From: Novosphingobium lindaniclasticum LE124 | Lineage (GTDB): Bacteria; Pseudomonadota; Alphaproteobacteria; Sphingomonadales; Sphingomonadaceae | Assembly (NCBI RefSeq): GCF_000445125.1 | Contig: NZ_ATHL01000052.1 | Span: 1-43,648 of the forward strand | Direction: 5' to 3' | Length of the DNA stretch: 43,648 nucleotides | Shown: piece after piece, positions 18,491 to 27,087 of the stretch | Layout of the letters: the number at the start of each line of letters is the position of its first letter | Position numbering within the stretch: the stretch's first letter is position 1 | The notes under the pieces: generated by a model | The model's database searches: none | What the model saw: only the letters and a program-made list of their open reading frames with translations | Told to the model about the DNA's origin: nothing | Translations under genes and position numbers: made by a program

Positions 18491-18562
18491 ATGGTGAGTC
18501 TTGTCGATTGGGGTGTGGCGATCCCGATGATCGAGCACCGGCCATGTCTTGCTGGGATGTGA
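18491..18562 (+). pseudogene. Vestigial 5' end of a PRC-barrel membrane protein gene
   Basis: The 23-codon frame MVSLVDWGVAIPM... and its ribosome-binding region (about 18477-18520) resemble the start of the intact PRC-barrel gene at 20552. The string GTGGGAC-ATG-AGTCT-GTCG-TTGG is shared with about five mismatches in 29 bases, after which similarity decays. It lies just after uvrA2 and before the DyP gene. This looks like the remnant of a duplicate, so DyP-encapsulin may have been inserted between or beside two copies. The evidence is short and could be coincidence. Confidence 0.4.
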
Positions 18563-18599
18563 TAGCGATGGTCCTGCCCGACCATTCAGGGAGTTGAAC

Positions 18600-19685
18600 G
18601 TGCCTTCTACCGTCTCTCAAGATGTTACCGCTCGTTCCCAGGCCGTCGATGCCCGGCTTACCCGCGCTGCGATCTTTCTGGTCGTCTCGATGGGCGCCGG
18701 GGAGAAGCCGGAAGCGGGGGTGCGGGGTCTTTGCGCCATCCTGTCGTCGCTGGTTCGTGGCGTGGGCTTCCGGGCGGCAGACGGCGGACTTTCCTGCATC
18801 ATGGGGATCGGCTCCGATGCTTGGGACCGGCTATTCGGAGCGCCGCGGCCGAAGGAACTGCATCCGTTCCGGGAAATCCGCGGCGTCCATCATGCGCCTT
18901 CGACGCCCGGCGACCTGCTGTTTCACATTCGCGCCGCGCGTCAGGATTTGTGTTTCGAGATGGCGGCGCAGATCGTGAAGCGTCTCGCCGGCTTCGCCTC
19001 GGTGACGGACGAGGTGCATGGCTTCCGCTACTTCGACGATCGCGACCTGCTGGGATTTGTCGACGGGACGGAAAACCCCGTCGAGCAGGGAGCCAGAGAT
19101 GCCACGGTGATCGGGGCGGCGGACGATCCGGTCTTCGCTGGCGGCAGCTATGTGATCGTCCAGAAATACCTCCACGACCTCGACAAGTGGAACGCGATTC
19201 CCGTGGAGCAGCAGGAGAAGATCGTAGGGCGCGAGAAGCTGTCGGACATCGAGCTGGACGAGGCGGCCAAGCCGAGCTTCGCGCATAACGTGCTCACCAA
19301 CATCGAGGAGGACGGCGAGCAACTCCAGATCCTGCGCGATAACATGCCGTTCGGCGATGTTGGTAAGGGCGAGTTCGGCACCTATTTCATCGGTTACGCC
19401 CGCTCGCCGACCCGCATCGAGCGGATGCTCGACAATATGTTCATCGGTTTGCCACCCGGCAATTACGATCGCTTGCTCGATGTTAGCCGGGCCGTGACCG
19501 GCTCGCTTTATTTCGTGCCGTCGGCTGATTTTCTGGACGAGGTAACGCCGGAGCCAGCCACGGCCGATGGCGATGAGGCGGTAGCCGAGGCGCCCGCATC
19601 CACGGCGCCGGCACCGGAGCCCTCGTCAGCATCGGATGGATCGCTGCGCATTGGATCACTCAAAGATGAGGCAGGACATGAATAA
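18600..19685 (+). CDS. dyp: DyP-type haem peroxidase, encapsulin cargo
   Basis: This 361-residue DyP-type peroxidase (DypB-like) contains the family motif GFVDGTENP (152-160, catalytic Asp155), a proximal haem His at about 229 (PSFAHNVL) and the distal Arg at about 268 (GYARS). The C-terminus is an Ala/Pro/Glu-rich flexible linker (about 315-345) ending in DGSLRIGSLK (346-355), which matches the encapsulin cargo-loading peptide consensus (LxIGSLK). The GTG at 18600 is chosen for the AGGGAG eight bases upstream and because the earlier frame adds an unrelated 17 residues. It overlaps the encapsulin gene by 8 bp. DyP enzymes use peroxide to oxidise phenolic and other substrates; in the cage it presumably handles peroxide safely. 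Confidence 0.95.
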   Translation: MPSTVSQDVTARSQAVDARLTRAAIFLVVSMGAGEKPEAGVRGLCAILSSLVRGVGFRAADGGLSCIMGIGSDAWDRLFGAPRPKELHPFREIRGVHHAPSTPGDLLFHIRAARQDLCFEMAAQIVKRLAGFASVTDEVHGFRYFDDRDLLGFVDGTENPVEQGARDATVIGAADDPVFAGGSYVIVQKYLHDLDKWNAIPVEQQEKIVGREKLSDIELDEAAKPSFAHNVLTNIEEDGEQLQILRDNMPFGDVGKGEFGTYFIGYARSPTRIERMLDNMFIGLPPGNYDRLLDVSRAVTGSLYFVPSADFLDEVTPEPATADGDEAVAEAPASTAPAPEPSSASDGSLRIGSLKDEAGHE

Positions 19686-20499
19686 CCTCCATCGCGAACT
19701 CGCCCCCATCTCCGACGCCGCTTGGGCGCAAATCGACCAAGAAGCGACCCGAACTCTCAAGCGCTATCTGGCCGCGCGCCGCGTCGTGGACGTGCCGGAA
19801 CCGAAGGGGGCCACGCTCGCGGCCGTGGGAACGGGCCACACCAAGCCGATCGATGCGCCCAGCGATGGCGTCCAAGCCGTGCGGCGTGCGGTCAACGCCG
19901 TGGTCGAACTGCGCGTGCCCTTCACGCTGACCCGCGCGGCGATCGACGATGTGGAGCGCGGCTCCGAGGATTCGGACTGGCAACCGCTCAAGGAAGCCGC
20001 CCGCACGATCGCCTTTGCCGAAAATCGCGCGATCTTTGATGGCTATGCCGCTGCCGATATCGGCGGCATCCGTCCCGGCGCGAGCAACGAGCCGGTGCCG
20101 CTGCCCACGGCCGTCGCCGGATATCCCGCCATCGTCGCCCAAGCCGTCGATCGGTTGCGCCTTGCCGGGGTCGAGGGGCCTTATCGACTGGTGCTGGGCG
20201 ATGATCCGTTCACCGCGATCAGCGGCGGCAGCGAGGAGGGCTATCCGGTGCTCCAGCACATCAATCGTCTGGTGGACGGCGATATCATCTGGGCGCCGGG
20301 CATCATGGGCGGCGTCGTCCTGACAACGCGGGGCGGCGATTTCGAACTCGATCTCGGACAGGATTTGTCGATCGGCTATCTCAGCCACACCGCCGAGGCG
20401 GTCGAGCTGTACCTGCAAGAGAGCTTCACCTTCCGGCTGTTGACGAGCGAGGCGGCTGTTTCGCTCCCGACAACGGAAGCGTCGGCGCAGCCGGCGTGA
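19678..20499 (+). CDS. enc: Encapsulin shell protein (family 1, linocin-like)
   Basis: This 273-residue encapsulin has the HK97-type fold of family 1 and self-assembles into a proteinaceous nanocompartment. The N-terminus MNNLHRELAPISDAAWAQID is the highly conserved start that forms the cargo-peptide-binding face on the inside of the shell, and the later PYRLVLGDDPF and LSIGYLSHTAEAVELYLQESFTFR segments are also typical. Its ATG lies within the last codons of dyp, so shell and cargo are translationally coupled. The last 15 residues are a variable tail. The pair lies downstream of uvrA2 on the same strand and no terminator is evident, so it may share the frm transcript, though it could have its own promoter within 18456-18599. 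Confidence 0.95.
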   Translation: MNNLHRELAPISDAAWAQIDQEATRTLKRYLAARRVVDVPEPKGATLAAVGTGHTKPIDAPSDGVQAVRRAVNAVVELRVPFTLTRAAIDDVERGSEDSDWQPLKEAARTIAFAENRAIFDGYAAADIGGIRPGASNEPVPLPTAVAGYPAIVAQAVDRLRLAGVEGPYRLVLGDDPFTAISGGSEEGYPVLQHINRLVDGDIIWAPGIMGGVVLTTRGGDFELDLGQDLSIGYLSHTAEAVELYLQESFTFRLLTSEAAVSLPTTEASAQPA

Positions 20500-20551
20500 A
20501 GGCGTTGCCGGTTGCGCCGCCCGCACGCGGGCCGCAGCGAGGGGTGGGACA

Positions 20552-21133
20552 ATGATAAGTCTCGTCGGTTGGATCGCCACGATCGCGACGATGATCGCGG
20601 CGATGATGACGGCTTCCAACCTGGGCGCGCGCGTGACGGGCTGGGGCTTCGTGGTGTTCAGCATCAGCTCGGTTTGCTGGACCACATTGGGCTACGCCAC
20701 AGGACAGACAGCCTTGGTTGCCACCAATGGATTCCTGATGCTGACGAACCTAGTTGGTATCTGGCGATGGTTGGGGCAGCAGACCAAATATGAGGATGGC
20801 GGCCGATCGGCCGAAACAGCCAGCCAAAGATCCGATACGCCGAACCTGTTCACCGCGACCGGCCTGATCGGCATGGCGGTTGATGACAAGAGCGGGATGA
20901 ATCTGGGCCGGGTTGTCGAGGCCCTTATCGAATGTTCGACCGGCAGGATAAACTATGTGGTGATCTCGGACGAGCGATATGCCGGTCTTGAAGAGACATT
21001 GCGAGCGGTGCCGCTCGAATCCCTCAGGATCGGCTACACGCGCATGACGCTGTTGCTGGACGGCCCGAGCTTCCTGTCACAGCCCGGCCTCAAAAGTCGT
21101 GACTGGCCCGCCTTCGCTCCGATCAATCCCTAG
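20552..21133 (+). CDS. PRC-barrel protein with N-terminal membrane domain
   Basis: This 193-residue protein has three hydrophobic helices in the first 75 residues, then a PRC-barrel domain (about 98-165: NLFTATGLIGMAVDDKSGMNLGRVVEALIE...). PRC-barrels occur in photosynthetic reaction-centre H subunits, RimM and many stress-related bacterial proteins, usually as protein- or RNA-contact modules. The function here is unknown. The ribosome-binding site GAGGGGTG is strong and the gene starts 52 bp after encapsulin. A degraded copy of its 5' end lies at 18491. It is convergent with the toxin gene that opens the plasmid backbone, with only 11 bp between them. Confidence 0.8.
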   Translation: MISLVGWIATIATMIAAMMTASNLGARVTGWGFVVFSISSVCWTTLGYATGQTALVATNGFLMLTNLVGIWRWLGQQTKYEDGGRSAETASQRSDTPNLFTATGLIGMAVDDKSGMNLGRVVEALIECSTGRINYVVISDERYAGLEETLRAVPLESLRIGYTRMTLLLDGPSFLSQPGLKSRDWPAFAPINP

Positions 21134-21144
21134 CAAGCGATCGC

Positions 21145-21441
21145 TCACACCAATTGGAGCGCGCGATCATGATCTTGACCGGGGCCAAGAAAGCGCAGGA
21201 TCAGGATACGGTGGGCTTCTGGCCGGTAGAGGATGCCATAGCGGCGATAGGAACGGCGACGGATACCGTAGCGCTCATAGCGAGGCACCAGAGGATAGCC
21301 TTGGGGCAGATCGGCAAGGCGACGGGCCGCCTCACGCAATTCCTCAACAAAGCTGATGGCTCTCGCGGGATTGTCCTTTTCGATATGCTCGGCGATGTGA
21401 TCGAGGTCGGCCAGCGCATCCGGCGTCAGGATGACTTTCAT
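21145..21441 (-). CDS. parE: RelE/ParE-family toxin
   Basis: This 98-residue toxin of the RelE/ParE superfamily has the usual pattern: N-terminal MKVILTPDALADLDHIAEHI (two-helix start), RYGIRRRSYRRYGILYRP in the middle and ILRFLGPGQDHDRAL at the end. ParE proteins poison DNA gyrase and RelE proteins cleave mRNA; the fold alone does not tell which applies. The partner upstream is a ParD-like protein, which favours ParE. It overlaps the antitoxin gene by 4 bp. Role: post-segregational stabilisation of the plasmid. Confidence 0.92.
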   Translation of the reverse strand: MKVILTPDALADLDHIAEHIEKDNPARAISFVEELREAARRLADLPQGYPLVPRYERYGIRRRSYRRYGILYRPEAHRILILRFLGPGQDHDRALQLV

Positions 21442-21716
21442 TGCGGCTGAGCGCTTGCCCGTGTCCGAATCCTGTCGATGATAGCATCGCAGGCGTCGTC
21501 GAGGTCGTGGGTGCGCCCCGCCTCGGCATCGGCAAGGCCGCGTTCGATCGAGGCGTCAAGATCATGCAGCCACCGTTCGACATCCTGCGTCTCGCCCTGA
21601 TCGCGCCGAATGAGATCGCGAACATAATCACTCACGCTGGCATAATGCCCGCTGTCGATGCGGCGCTGGACGTAATCCCGCATAGGGTCCGGAAGGGAGA
21701 CGTTCATCGAAGCCAT
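21438..21716 (-). CDS. parD: ParD-family antitoxin
   Basis: This 92-residue ribbon-helix-helix antitoxin contains MNVSLPDPMRDYVQRRIDSGHYASVSDYVRDLIRRDQ, a typical ParD/CopG DNA-binding N-terminus, followed by an acidic toxin-binding tail. It is the first gene of the pair, as usual. A GAGGTGA ribosome-binding site precedes the ATG at 21716. The upstream inverted repeat at 21736-21752 is a likely autoregulatory operator. Confidence 0.92.
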   Translation of the reverse strand: MASMNVSLPDPMRDYVQRRIDSGHYASVSDYVRDLIRRDQGETQDVERWLHDLDASIERGLADAEAGRTHDLDDACDAIIDRIRTRASAQPQ

Positions 21717-21735
21717 AAATCACCTCACTACCATT

Positions 21736-21752
21736 ATGGCAAAAACTGCCAT
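21736..21752 (-). promoter_or_regulatory. Inverted repeat upstream of parD, candidate operator
   Basis: ATGGCA (21736-21741) and TGCCAT (21747-21752) form a perfect inverted repeat with a 5-base spacer, 20 bases upstream of the parD start codon. The position fits autorepression by the ParD-ParE complex. The rest of the gap up to virD4 (to 21832) shows nothing else. Confidence 0.5.
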
Positions 21753-21832
21753 CGGTTTCAAGGCGCCTGCCTCTCTTGTGCAGCCGATCCGCCTTCGCGT
21801 CACCGCACCGACGAGGGTAAGATCACATAACG

Positions 21833-23752
21833 CTAAGCGACCTTTGGCTCGCCTACCATGACAATATGTTGGAAAAGCTTGCTGGTGCGTTCCCCGGCAG
21901 GCGCGGCCATGGCGGCGGCGATCGCGGCTTGGTTCAAGCGATGGTGGGTCGGGGCCGTGCCTCCGCCTCCGGATTGCGGCCCAGGACCATGAGCAGGCGG
22001 GGCCGAGCCAAGGGCGCCATTATCATCCGCCTCGGCCGCGGCGATCACCCGCAGGCTGTTTATCGGTGCGGTGGGATCGGGTCGAATGTTCGGCATTTGC
22101 GGTGCGGGGATCTTGGTCAGCGCGACCATGGCCTTCTCCGTATAATAGCGGATTTTCTTGCCATAGACGGGCGGGATGCCGAGGCGCAGGACGATCATGT
22201 CCTTTTCGGGGAGCTGCATCAGCTCTTGAGGAAGCATCAGGGGCCGGCGCTGATCGGATTCCGATACCGAGCCGCCCCCACGGCCCCACATGCCGAAGGA
22301 GCGCGACTTGGCGCGAAACGTATAAGTGCCAAGCCGTTCGGAAATATCCTTCGCATCATCGTTGGTCGCGGGGCGCATGACCATTTGGACGCCGCAGTTG
22401 GATTCAATCTCCGTGGCGACTTTCGGCCCATAGACGTTCTCGAGCTGCGCTCCGCTCTGGATGACGGGGAGGAGGCGAATGCCATAGCCGGCGACATAGC
22501 TGAAGCCATTGGCGATCACCGACGCGCGGCCGAGGCGCGAGAACTCGTCGAGCAAGAGCAGCAAGCGAACCTGGTGCTTGTTGCCCGAGGGCAGCTCGCG
22601 GACATTGAGGTCAATGAGCTGCTGGAAAAGCAGGCCATAGATCGGTGCCACGCGATCCAGATCATCCGGCGAGACGCCGAGATAGAGCGAGATCCGCTTG
22701 TCGCGGAACTCGCGCAGATCGAAATCGCTGACAGCCGTTGCCGCATCGACATAGGGGTTCAGCCACAGATTGATCTTGGCGGTGACGGACTGGCGGGTTG
22801 ACGTGAAGGTATTGGCCGAGGCCATGATCCAATCCCGCAGCGCCGACACGCACGCCCCTGATAGCGGTTTGCCCTCCCGCTCGCGCTGCGAGATGATTTT
22901 GGGAAATCGCTTTTGTGCATCGCCGGCGGCGAATTGGCGGTAGATTTCGCCGATGGTGAAGGGGAGCGCATCGTCGCCATCATCCACCGTGGCGGCGACA
23001 TAGGCCGCGACACCGAGAAACGCCGTCCTTGCGCTTTCCGCCCAAAACGTCTCGCCCTGCAGGGGCAGGGGAAAAAGCATGACGCTGATTTTTTGCAGCT
23101 CGTTGACGACTTCGACCTGATCGCGTCGGTTGATGTACGCGAGCGGGTTGTAGCGGCATGTGCGACCGTGGGCATCGAGCGGGTTGAACAAGAGTGTTTG
23201 CTGGCGAAGGTTCGTCATCCGAAAGCCTGCTGTCGCCGCCCAATTCTCTTGCTTCACATCGAGGACGACAACCGAATCCGGCCATTGGAGAAGGTTCGGG
23301 ATCACGACGCCGACGCCCTTGCCGGCGCGGGTGGGTGCTTCGAGCAAGACATGCTCGGTTCCCCCAAAGCGCATGAACTTGCCATTGATGCGGCCGAGGA
23401 GAATGCCGGCATCCTCCAAGAGCTTGGCCTTGCGGACCTCGCCGATCCGCGCCCAGCGGGCTTCGCCGTGGAGCTTCTGGCCCGTGAAAAGCGACGACAC
23501 GATACCGATCAGGCAGACCGCGAAGGCGATGAAGAAACCGGCGAGAAACGGCTTCCACACGATCGGCAAGTGGCGCATCGACCATAATGCACCCGGAACG
23601 CGCGCCCAGGGCGTGTGCGCCGAGAGGAGATGCGCCTTCCAAAGGACCACCACGGCGCCGATCGCGGCGCTTATCATCAAGCCTATGATGACGAGGAACG
23701 CGATGGCGGCCGGCTCGGACGCCCCTTGGTTGCGAACCATTTTGCCGCTCAT
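21833..23752 (-). CDS. virD4: Type IV coupling protein VirD4/TraG
   Basis: VirD4/TraG, 639 residues, is the inner-membrane ATPase that brings relaxosome-bound DNA to the secretion channel. Two N-terminal membrane helices (about 17-38 and 66-87) are followed by the Walker A segment APTRAGKGVGVVIPNLL and Walker B LLLLLDEFSRLGR. It ends with a low-complexity tail (ADDNGALGSAPPAHGPGPQSGGGG). It is the last gene of the vir operon, 21 bp after virB11, with GGAGG eight bases from its ATG. Its presence makes the plasmid self-transmissible in principle, although a relaxase is missing from the window. Confidence 0.95.
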   Translation of the reverse strand: MSGKMVRNQGASEPAAIAFLVIIGLMISAAIGAVVVLWKAHLLSAHTPWARVPGALWSMRHLPIVWKPFLAGFFIAFAVCLIGIVSSLFTGQKLHGEARWARIGEVRKAKLLEDAGILLGRINGKFMRFGGTEHVLLEAPTRAGKGVGVVIPNLLQWPDSVVVLDVKQENWAATAGFRMTNLRQQTLLFNPLDAHGRTCRYNPLAYINRRDQVEVVNELQKISVMLFPLPLQGETFWAESARTAFLGVAAYVAATVDDGDDALPFTIGEIYRQFAAGDAQKRFPKIISQREREGKPLSGACVSALRDWIMASANTFTSTRQSVTAKINLWLNPYVDAATAVSDFDLREFRDKRISLYLGVSPDDLDRVAPIYGLLFQQLIDLNVRELPSGNKHQVRLLLLLDEFSRLGRASVIANGFSYVAGYGIRLLPVIQSGAQLENVYGPKVATEIESNCGVQMVMRPATNDDAKDISERLGTYTFRAKSRSFGMWGRGGGSVSESDQRRPLMLPQELMQLPEKDMIVLRLGIPPVYGKKIRYYTEKAMVALTKIPAPQMPNIRPDPTAPINSLRVIAAAEADDNGALGSAPPAHGPGPQSGGGGTAPTHHRLNQAAIAAAMAAPAGERTSKLFQHIVMVGEPKVA

Positions 23753-23773
23753 AATGCGATCCTCCGCTCGAAT

Positions 23774-24784
23774 CTAATCGCGAGGCTTGCCCGCAGGATC
23801 GAACCACACTTCCGTCATACGATAGCGCGCCGGCTTCCCGTCACCTGGGGGAAGGCGGTGCATCTGCACGACGATATCAACCAGCGAGCGCAACAGGGCG
23901 CGGATGTCGTGCCGATCGAGATCGTTGCCGCCTTCCGATTCCTTGACCAGCAGCGTAAGCTGTTCCAGCGCACCTTCGGCCGTATTGGCATGGACCGTGG
24001 TTATCGAGCCTGGATGGCCGCTATTGACGTTGCGCAGATAGAAGAAGGCGGTGCCGTCGCGTAGCTCTTGGAGCAGGATGCGATCGGGTCGCATACGCAA
24101 CGCCGATTCCAGCAATTCCTTTGCGCCAGCTTTTTGAAGGCCCTTTCCGTCCTTAGAATACATCATGTGGACGTGGTTGCGCTGTGGCACCACCAGCTCG
24201 CGGGTGTCTTCGATCGTCAGGATGCGCTCGTAATCGGGAATGAGCCTAATCAGGCCCTTGGAGAAGCTCGTCTTGCCGGAACCCGTGGCGCCGGAGATCA
24301 GGATATTTTTGCGGGATTCGACCGCGAGCCGGAAGAAGCCCTTCCAGTCGCCGGCCTCGCGAAATCGCATCAGCGCGGAGTCGACCTCTTCATGCAGGCC
24401 ATGAGCGCGGACCTCACTGAAAAGCCCGGCGCGGTCGAAATCGTCGATGTCCATAGAGACGCCCGACGCTTTCCGGATCGTGATCGAGACGAAGCCCCGC
24501 TCCACGGCAGGGGGGACGACGACCTGCGCGCGCTCGCCTCCCGGAAGAACCGAGGAGACGATCGGATATTCGGCGGTGACATCCTGTTTGGTCAGACCTG
24601 CGATGAGCTTCGCGAGCGTCATGAGGGCCGCATTGTCCAATGCCGGCTCCTTATGCCATTCCCAACCGTTGCGCGTCTCCAAGCCGATCAGGCCCGGCTC
24701 ATTGATGACCAGCTCCGTCACGTCCTCGCGGGCTAGGTGACGCTCTATCGGCGCCGCATTGTGCTGGTATATCGACGACGCCAC
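23774..24784 (-). CDS. virB11: VirB11 traffic ATPase
   Basis: VirB11, 336 residues, is the hexameric ATPase at the cytoplasmic base of the channel, switching the machine between pilus assembly and DNA transfer. Walker A GATGSGKTSFSKGLI (about 160-174), an Asp box (TIEDTRELV) and the His-box end (SGHPGSITTVHANT) are all present. Its start is 3 bp after the virB10 stop, inside the operon. Confidence 0.96.
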   Translation of the reverse strand: MASSIYQHNAAPIERHLAREDVTELVINEPGLIGLETRNGWEWHKEPALDNAALMTLAKLIAGLTKQDVTAEYPIVSSVLPGGERAQVVVPPAVERGFVSITIRKASGVSMDIDDFDRAGLFSEVRAHGLHEEVDSALMRFREAGDWKGFFRLAVESRKNILISGATGSGKTSFSKGLIRLIPDYERILTIEDTRELVVPQRNHVHMMYSKDGKGLQKAGAKELLESALRMRPDRILLQELRDGTAFFYLRNVNSGHPGSITTVHANTAEGALEQLTLLVKESEGGNDLDRHDIRALLRSLVDIVVQMHRLPPGDGKPARYRMTEVWFDPAGKPRD

Positions 24785-24787
24785 AAA

Positions 24788-26077
24788 TCAGCGCCTCAGT
24801 CGCACGTCATAGACGGACCGGAAATCGAAATCCTTGGCGACGAAGATTGCAGCCGTATCGCCCTGATTCTTCTTCAGGATCGGCTTGATCTGCATGGTTT
24901 GGTTGAGGACCGTCTGTGCAGTATTGCCCGGAACCTGTGTCGAGTAGGTGCCTTCGCCGGCGACGGCGCGACTGGCGATGTTCGACGCATCTTCCAGCAC
25001 CGAGATCACAAGCCCCATGCCGAAGCGCGCCCAAAACTGCGTATCGACGCCTCCCGGCAGGCCGGCGCGGCCAAGGCTATCAGCCGCAGGCGATCCCAAG
25101 TCGATCGCCACACCGCGCGGCGTGAGTGCGCGCGTCCATAGGACGAACAAGCGAGCCTGCCCCTGTGTGATGCCGCCCGAATATTGCCCCAGCACCTTCG
25201 TCCCTTTGTCGAGCAGGACGATGCGACCATTTTCCGAATAGACGTCATGATTGATGACGCAGTTCACGAAGCCCGCCTGCGTCGAGTTGATGGCCGTCTG
25301 CAGAGTGCAGGGTATGACCGTGCCAGCGCTCAACAGAAGGCTCCGATCGGGGATCACGCTCGCCCGTACTGTCTGGATCGCCGCATGGTTGAGCTGATCG
25401 CTGAAATCGGTCGATCCCTTACCCGACGGGCCGGCATCATCATTCTGCCCGAAGCCGCTGGCCCCGAAGTTGCGCGGGCCGCCTGGCTGGCCTTGCCCTT
25501 GGCCCTGCCCATCGCCTTGAGGCTGGCCATTCCCTTGCGGTTGCTCGGCCGAGACGAGGCTTGTCCCCGGTGATCCGGCGGATGCGATACCCGTGCTGCC
25601 GAACGCCATGATCGGCGATCGGCGCGCAGCATCCGCCATCGAGCGTGCCTGTTCGGCTCGCTTCTGCTCTGGCGTCTCCTGACCATTCGCCGACACCGGC
25701 GCCGGATTCCCGTTCGCATCGGTAGCCTGGTTAGGCGTCGCCGCGATCGGGCGGCCGAACATATCGGTTTGCGGGGCATTGGGTTGGCCGAGCTGGCCGG
25801 CGAGCTGCGCGCGCTGCGCGTTCGGTGATCCCATCACATCGGCCACGGCCCGATCGCTGGCTTTTGCCGGCTGCTCGGCGGGCTTTGCGGAGCCGGAATG
25901 GTGGAATGCACCATAGCCGATCGCAATGCCGCCCATGGTGCCGATCAGTGCGAGGCCGGCGCCGAGGAAAGCGATATTTCCCCAACCGCCGCTGCGCGCA
26001 ATGGGGCTGCTCTGCTCGCTGGGGGGGACGGTATCGGCGCCGACTTCGCCGCCGCGGTCAATGAGGTTATCGGCCAT
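24788..26077 (-). CDS. virB10: VirB10/TrbI channel protein
   Basis: VirB10, 429 residues, spans both membranes: a cytoplasmic N-terminus, a single inner-membrane helix (about 34-56), a periplasmic linker and a C-terminal TrbI domain that forms the outer-membrane cap with VirB9 and VirB7. The linker is unusually rich in Gln, Gly and Asn, with a short repeated run (QPQGDGQGQGQGQP near residue 185-200). The C-terminal part carries the conserved LSAGTVIPCTLQTAINS and GQARLFVLWTRALTPRGV-like segments. Confidence 0.95.
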   Translation of the reverse strand: MADNLIDRGGEVGADTVPPSEQSSPIARSGGWGNIAFLGAGLALIGTMGGIAIGYGAFHHSGSAKPAEQPAKASDRAVADVMGSPNAQRAQLAGQLGQPNAPQTDMFGRPIAATPNQATDANGNPAPVSANGQETPEQKRAEQARSMADAARRSPIMAFGSTGIASAGSPGTSLVSAEQPQGNGQPQGDGQGQGQGQPGGPRNFGASGFGQNDDAGPSGKGSTDFSDQLNHAAIQTVRASVIPDRSLLLSAGTVIPCTLQTAINSTQAGFVNCVINHDVYSENGRIVLLDKGTKVLGQYSGGITQGQARLFVLWTRALTPRGVAIDLGSPAADSLGRAGLPGGVDTQFWARFGMGLVISVLEDASNIASRAVAGEGTYSTQVPGNTAQTVLNQTMQIKPILKKNQGDTAAIFVAKDFDFRSVYDVRLRR

Positions 26078-26078
26078 C

Positions 26079-27086
26079 TTACTGCCCCTTCACTTTACGT
26101 TCGACGATGTTGGAGACGGTCCCCGTCCGATCGCCGCGATCGTTGCGAGGGGGCGCTTCATTGTAGATGCACAGCACCACGTTGCCGCGACGGAGCCGAA
26201 GCTGCCGATAGACCGCATGGATCACGACAAAATCCTCGCGCACGTCGTAGGGAACGATCGTCTCGGTCCCGTCCACGTCAACGGCAAAAATTGAAGGTAT
26301 GTCGGCGTGGCCTGGGTAGCGCAGCACCGTGAACTCGCCATTGTCGGAGATCTCGGTGGGCTGGAGCGAGGAGTCGCCCTGCACCGTGTAATTCATGTTT
26401 CGCGTTCCTTCGATCACGGCATGATCGAGCGCGGCTGTGGTGATGTTGTTTTCGACCGCGCGCGCGGCCTGTACCTCGGCGAGCTGGGTCTGAAGCGTCG
26501 CCATAGCTCGCTCCTCGCGCGGGTAATGGAACCGGATGCCATACATTGCCTCGCCGGCGCCGAGAGTGAGATTGAAATGATAGGTGCGCGGCGCGCCGTT
26601 GACGTTGGTGACGACGATCAGGTTGGTTCCGCCAGCCTTCTCGCGCGGCTTGAGGAACACGATGTTGCCGACGGGCGCGATTTGCCATGAGATCGTGTCG
26701 CCCAACGCCGCCTGCGTCACGGTTTCATTGGGGCCGAACTGGATTTCGATCGCATGGCGAAAACTGCCCACGATCGTCACGACCTGATCGGGATCGTAGT
26801 TGACGTTGCGGACCCGCGCATCCTTTGGGCCAGGAACGGGCGTCTCGGATGCGATAGCCGGATGCGGAGCGAGCGTGACGGCCACGGCCCCAACGACCGA
26901 GAAGACGACGAGCCGGTGCCACACCGCCCCGACACCACGCCAGAAACGGCTTTTGGCGCCGCTATCCGTCACCACCAGCTTGCTTGCCGGAGGCGAGAGG
27001 CGCTCGCCCAGCTTCTTGCGGAGCGCGGGGAGGAAGGGGATCACGACGCGATCGGCGCCGTCCATGGTCTTCGGCTGTTCGGTCAT
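26079..27086 (-). CDS. virB9: VirB9/TrbG channel protein
   Basis: VirB9, 335 residues, forms the periplasmic and outer-membrane core with VirB7 and VirB10. The conserved domain begins after a hydrophobic segment at about 58-75 (VVFSVVGAVAVTL...AIASE) and includes YHFNLTLG and the C-terminal VYRQLRLRRGNVVLCIYNE. Oddly, about 55 residues precede the signal-like segment, whereas VirB9 usually starts with a normal signal peptide. The ATG at 27086 has a good GGAGG, so the extension is probably translated, but an internal GTG start cannot be excluded. Confidence 0.92.
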   Translation of the reverse strand: MTEQPKTMDGADRVVIPFLPALRKKLGERLSPPASKLVVTDSGAKSRFWRGVGAVWHRLVVFSVVGAVAVTLAPHPAIASETPVPGPKDARVRNVNYDPDQVVTIVGSFRHAIEIQFGPNETVTQAALGDTISWQIAPVGNIVFLKPREKAGGTNLIVVTNVNGAPRTYHFNLTLGAGEAMYGIRFHYPREERAMATLQTQLAEVQAARAVENNITTAALDHAVIEGTRNMNYTVQGDSSLQPTEISDNGEFTVLRYPGHADIPSIFAVDVDGTETIVPYDVREDFVVIHAVYRQLRLRRGNVVLCIYNEAPPRNDRGDRTGTVSNIVERKVKGQ

Positions 27087-27087
27087 G

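Noticed and set aside
20500..20551. Terminator between encapsulin and the PRC-barrel gene
   Set aside because: GCCCGC-AC-GCGGGC is only a 6-bp stem with a 2-base loop, too tight to form, and no T-run follows.
25470..25560. Short repeats resembling a tandem array
   Set aside because: They encode the Gln/Gly-rich linker of VirB10 and follow codon periodicity; not a CRISPR array. No CRISPR-like array was seen elsewhere.
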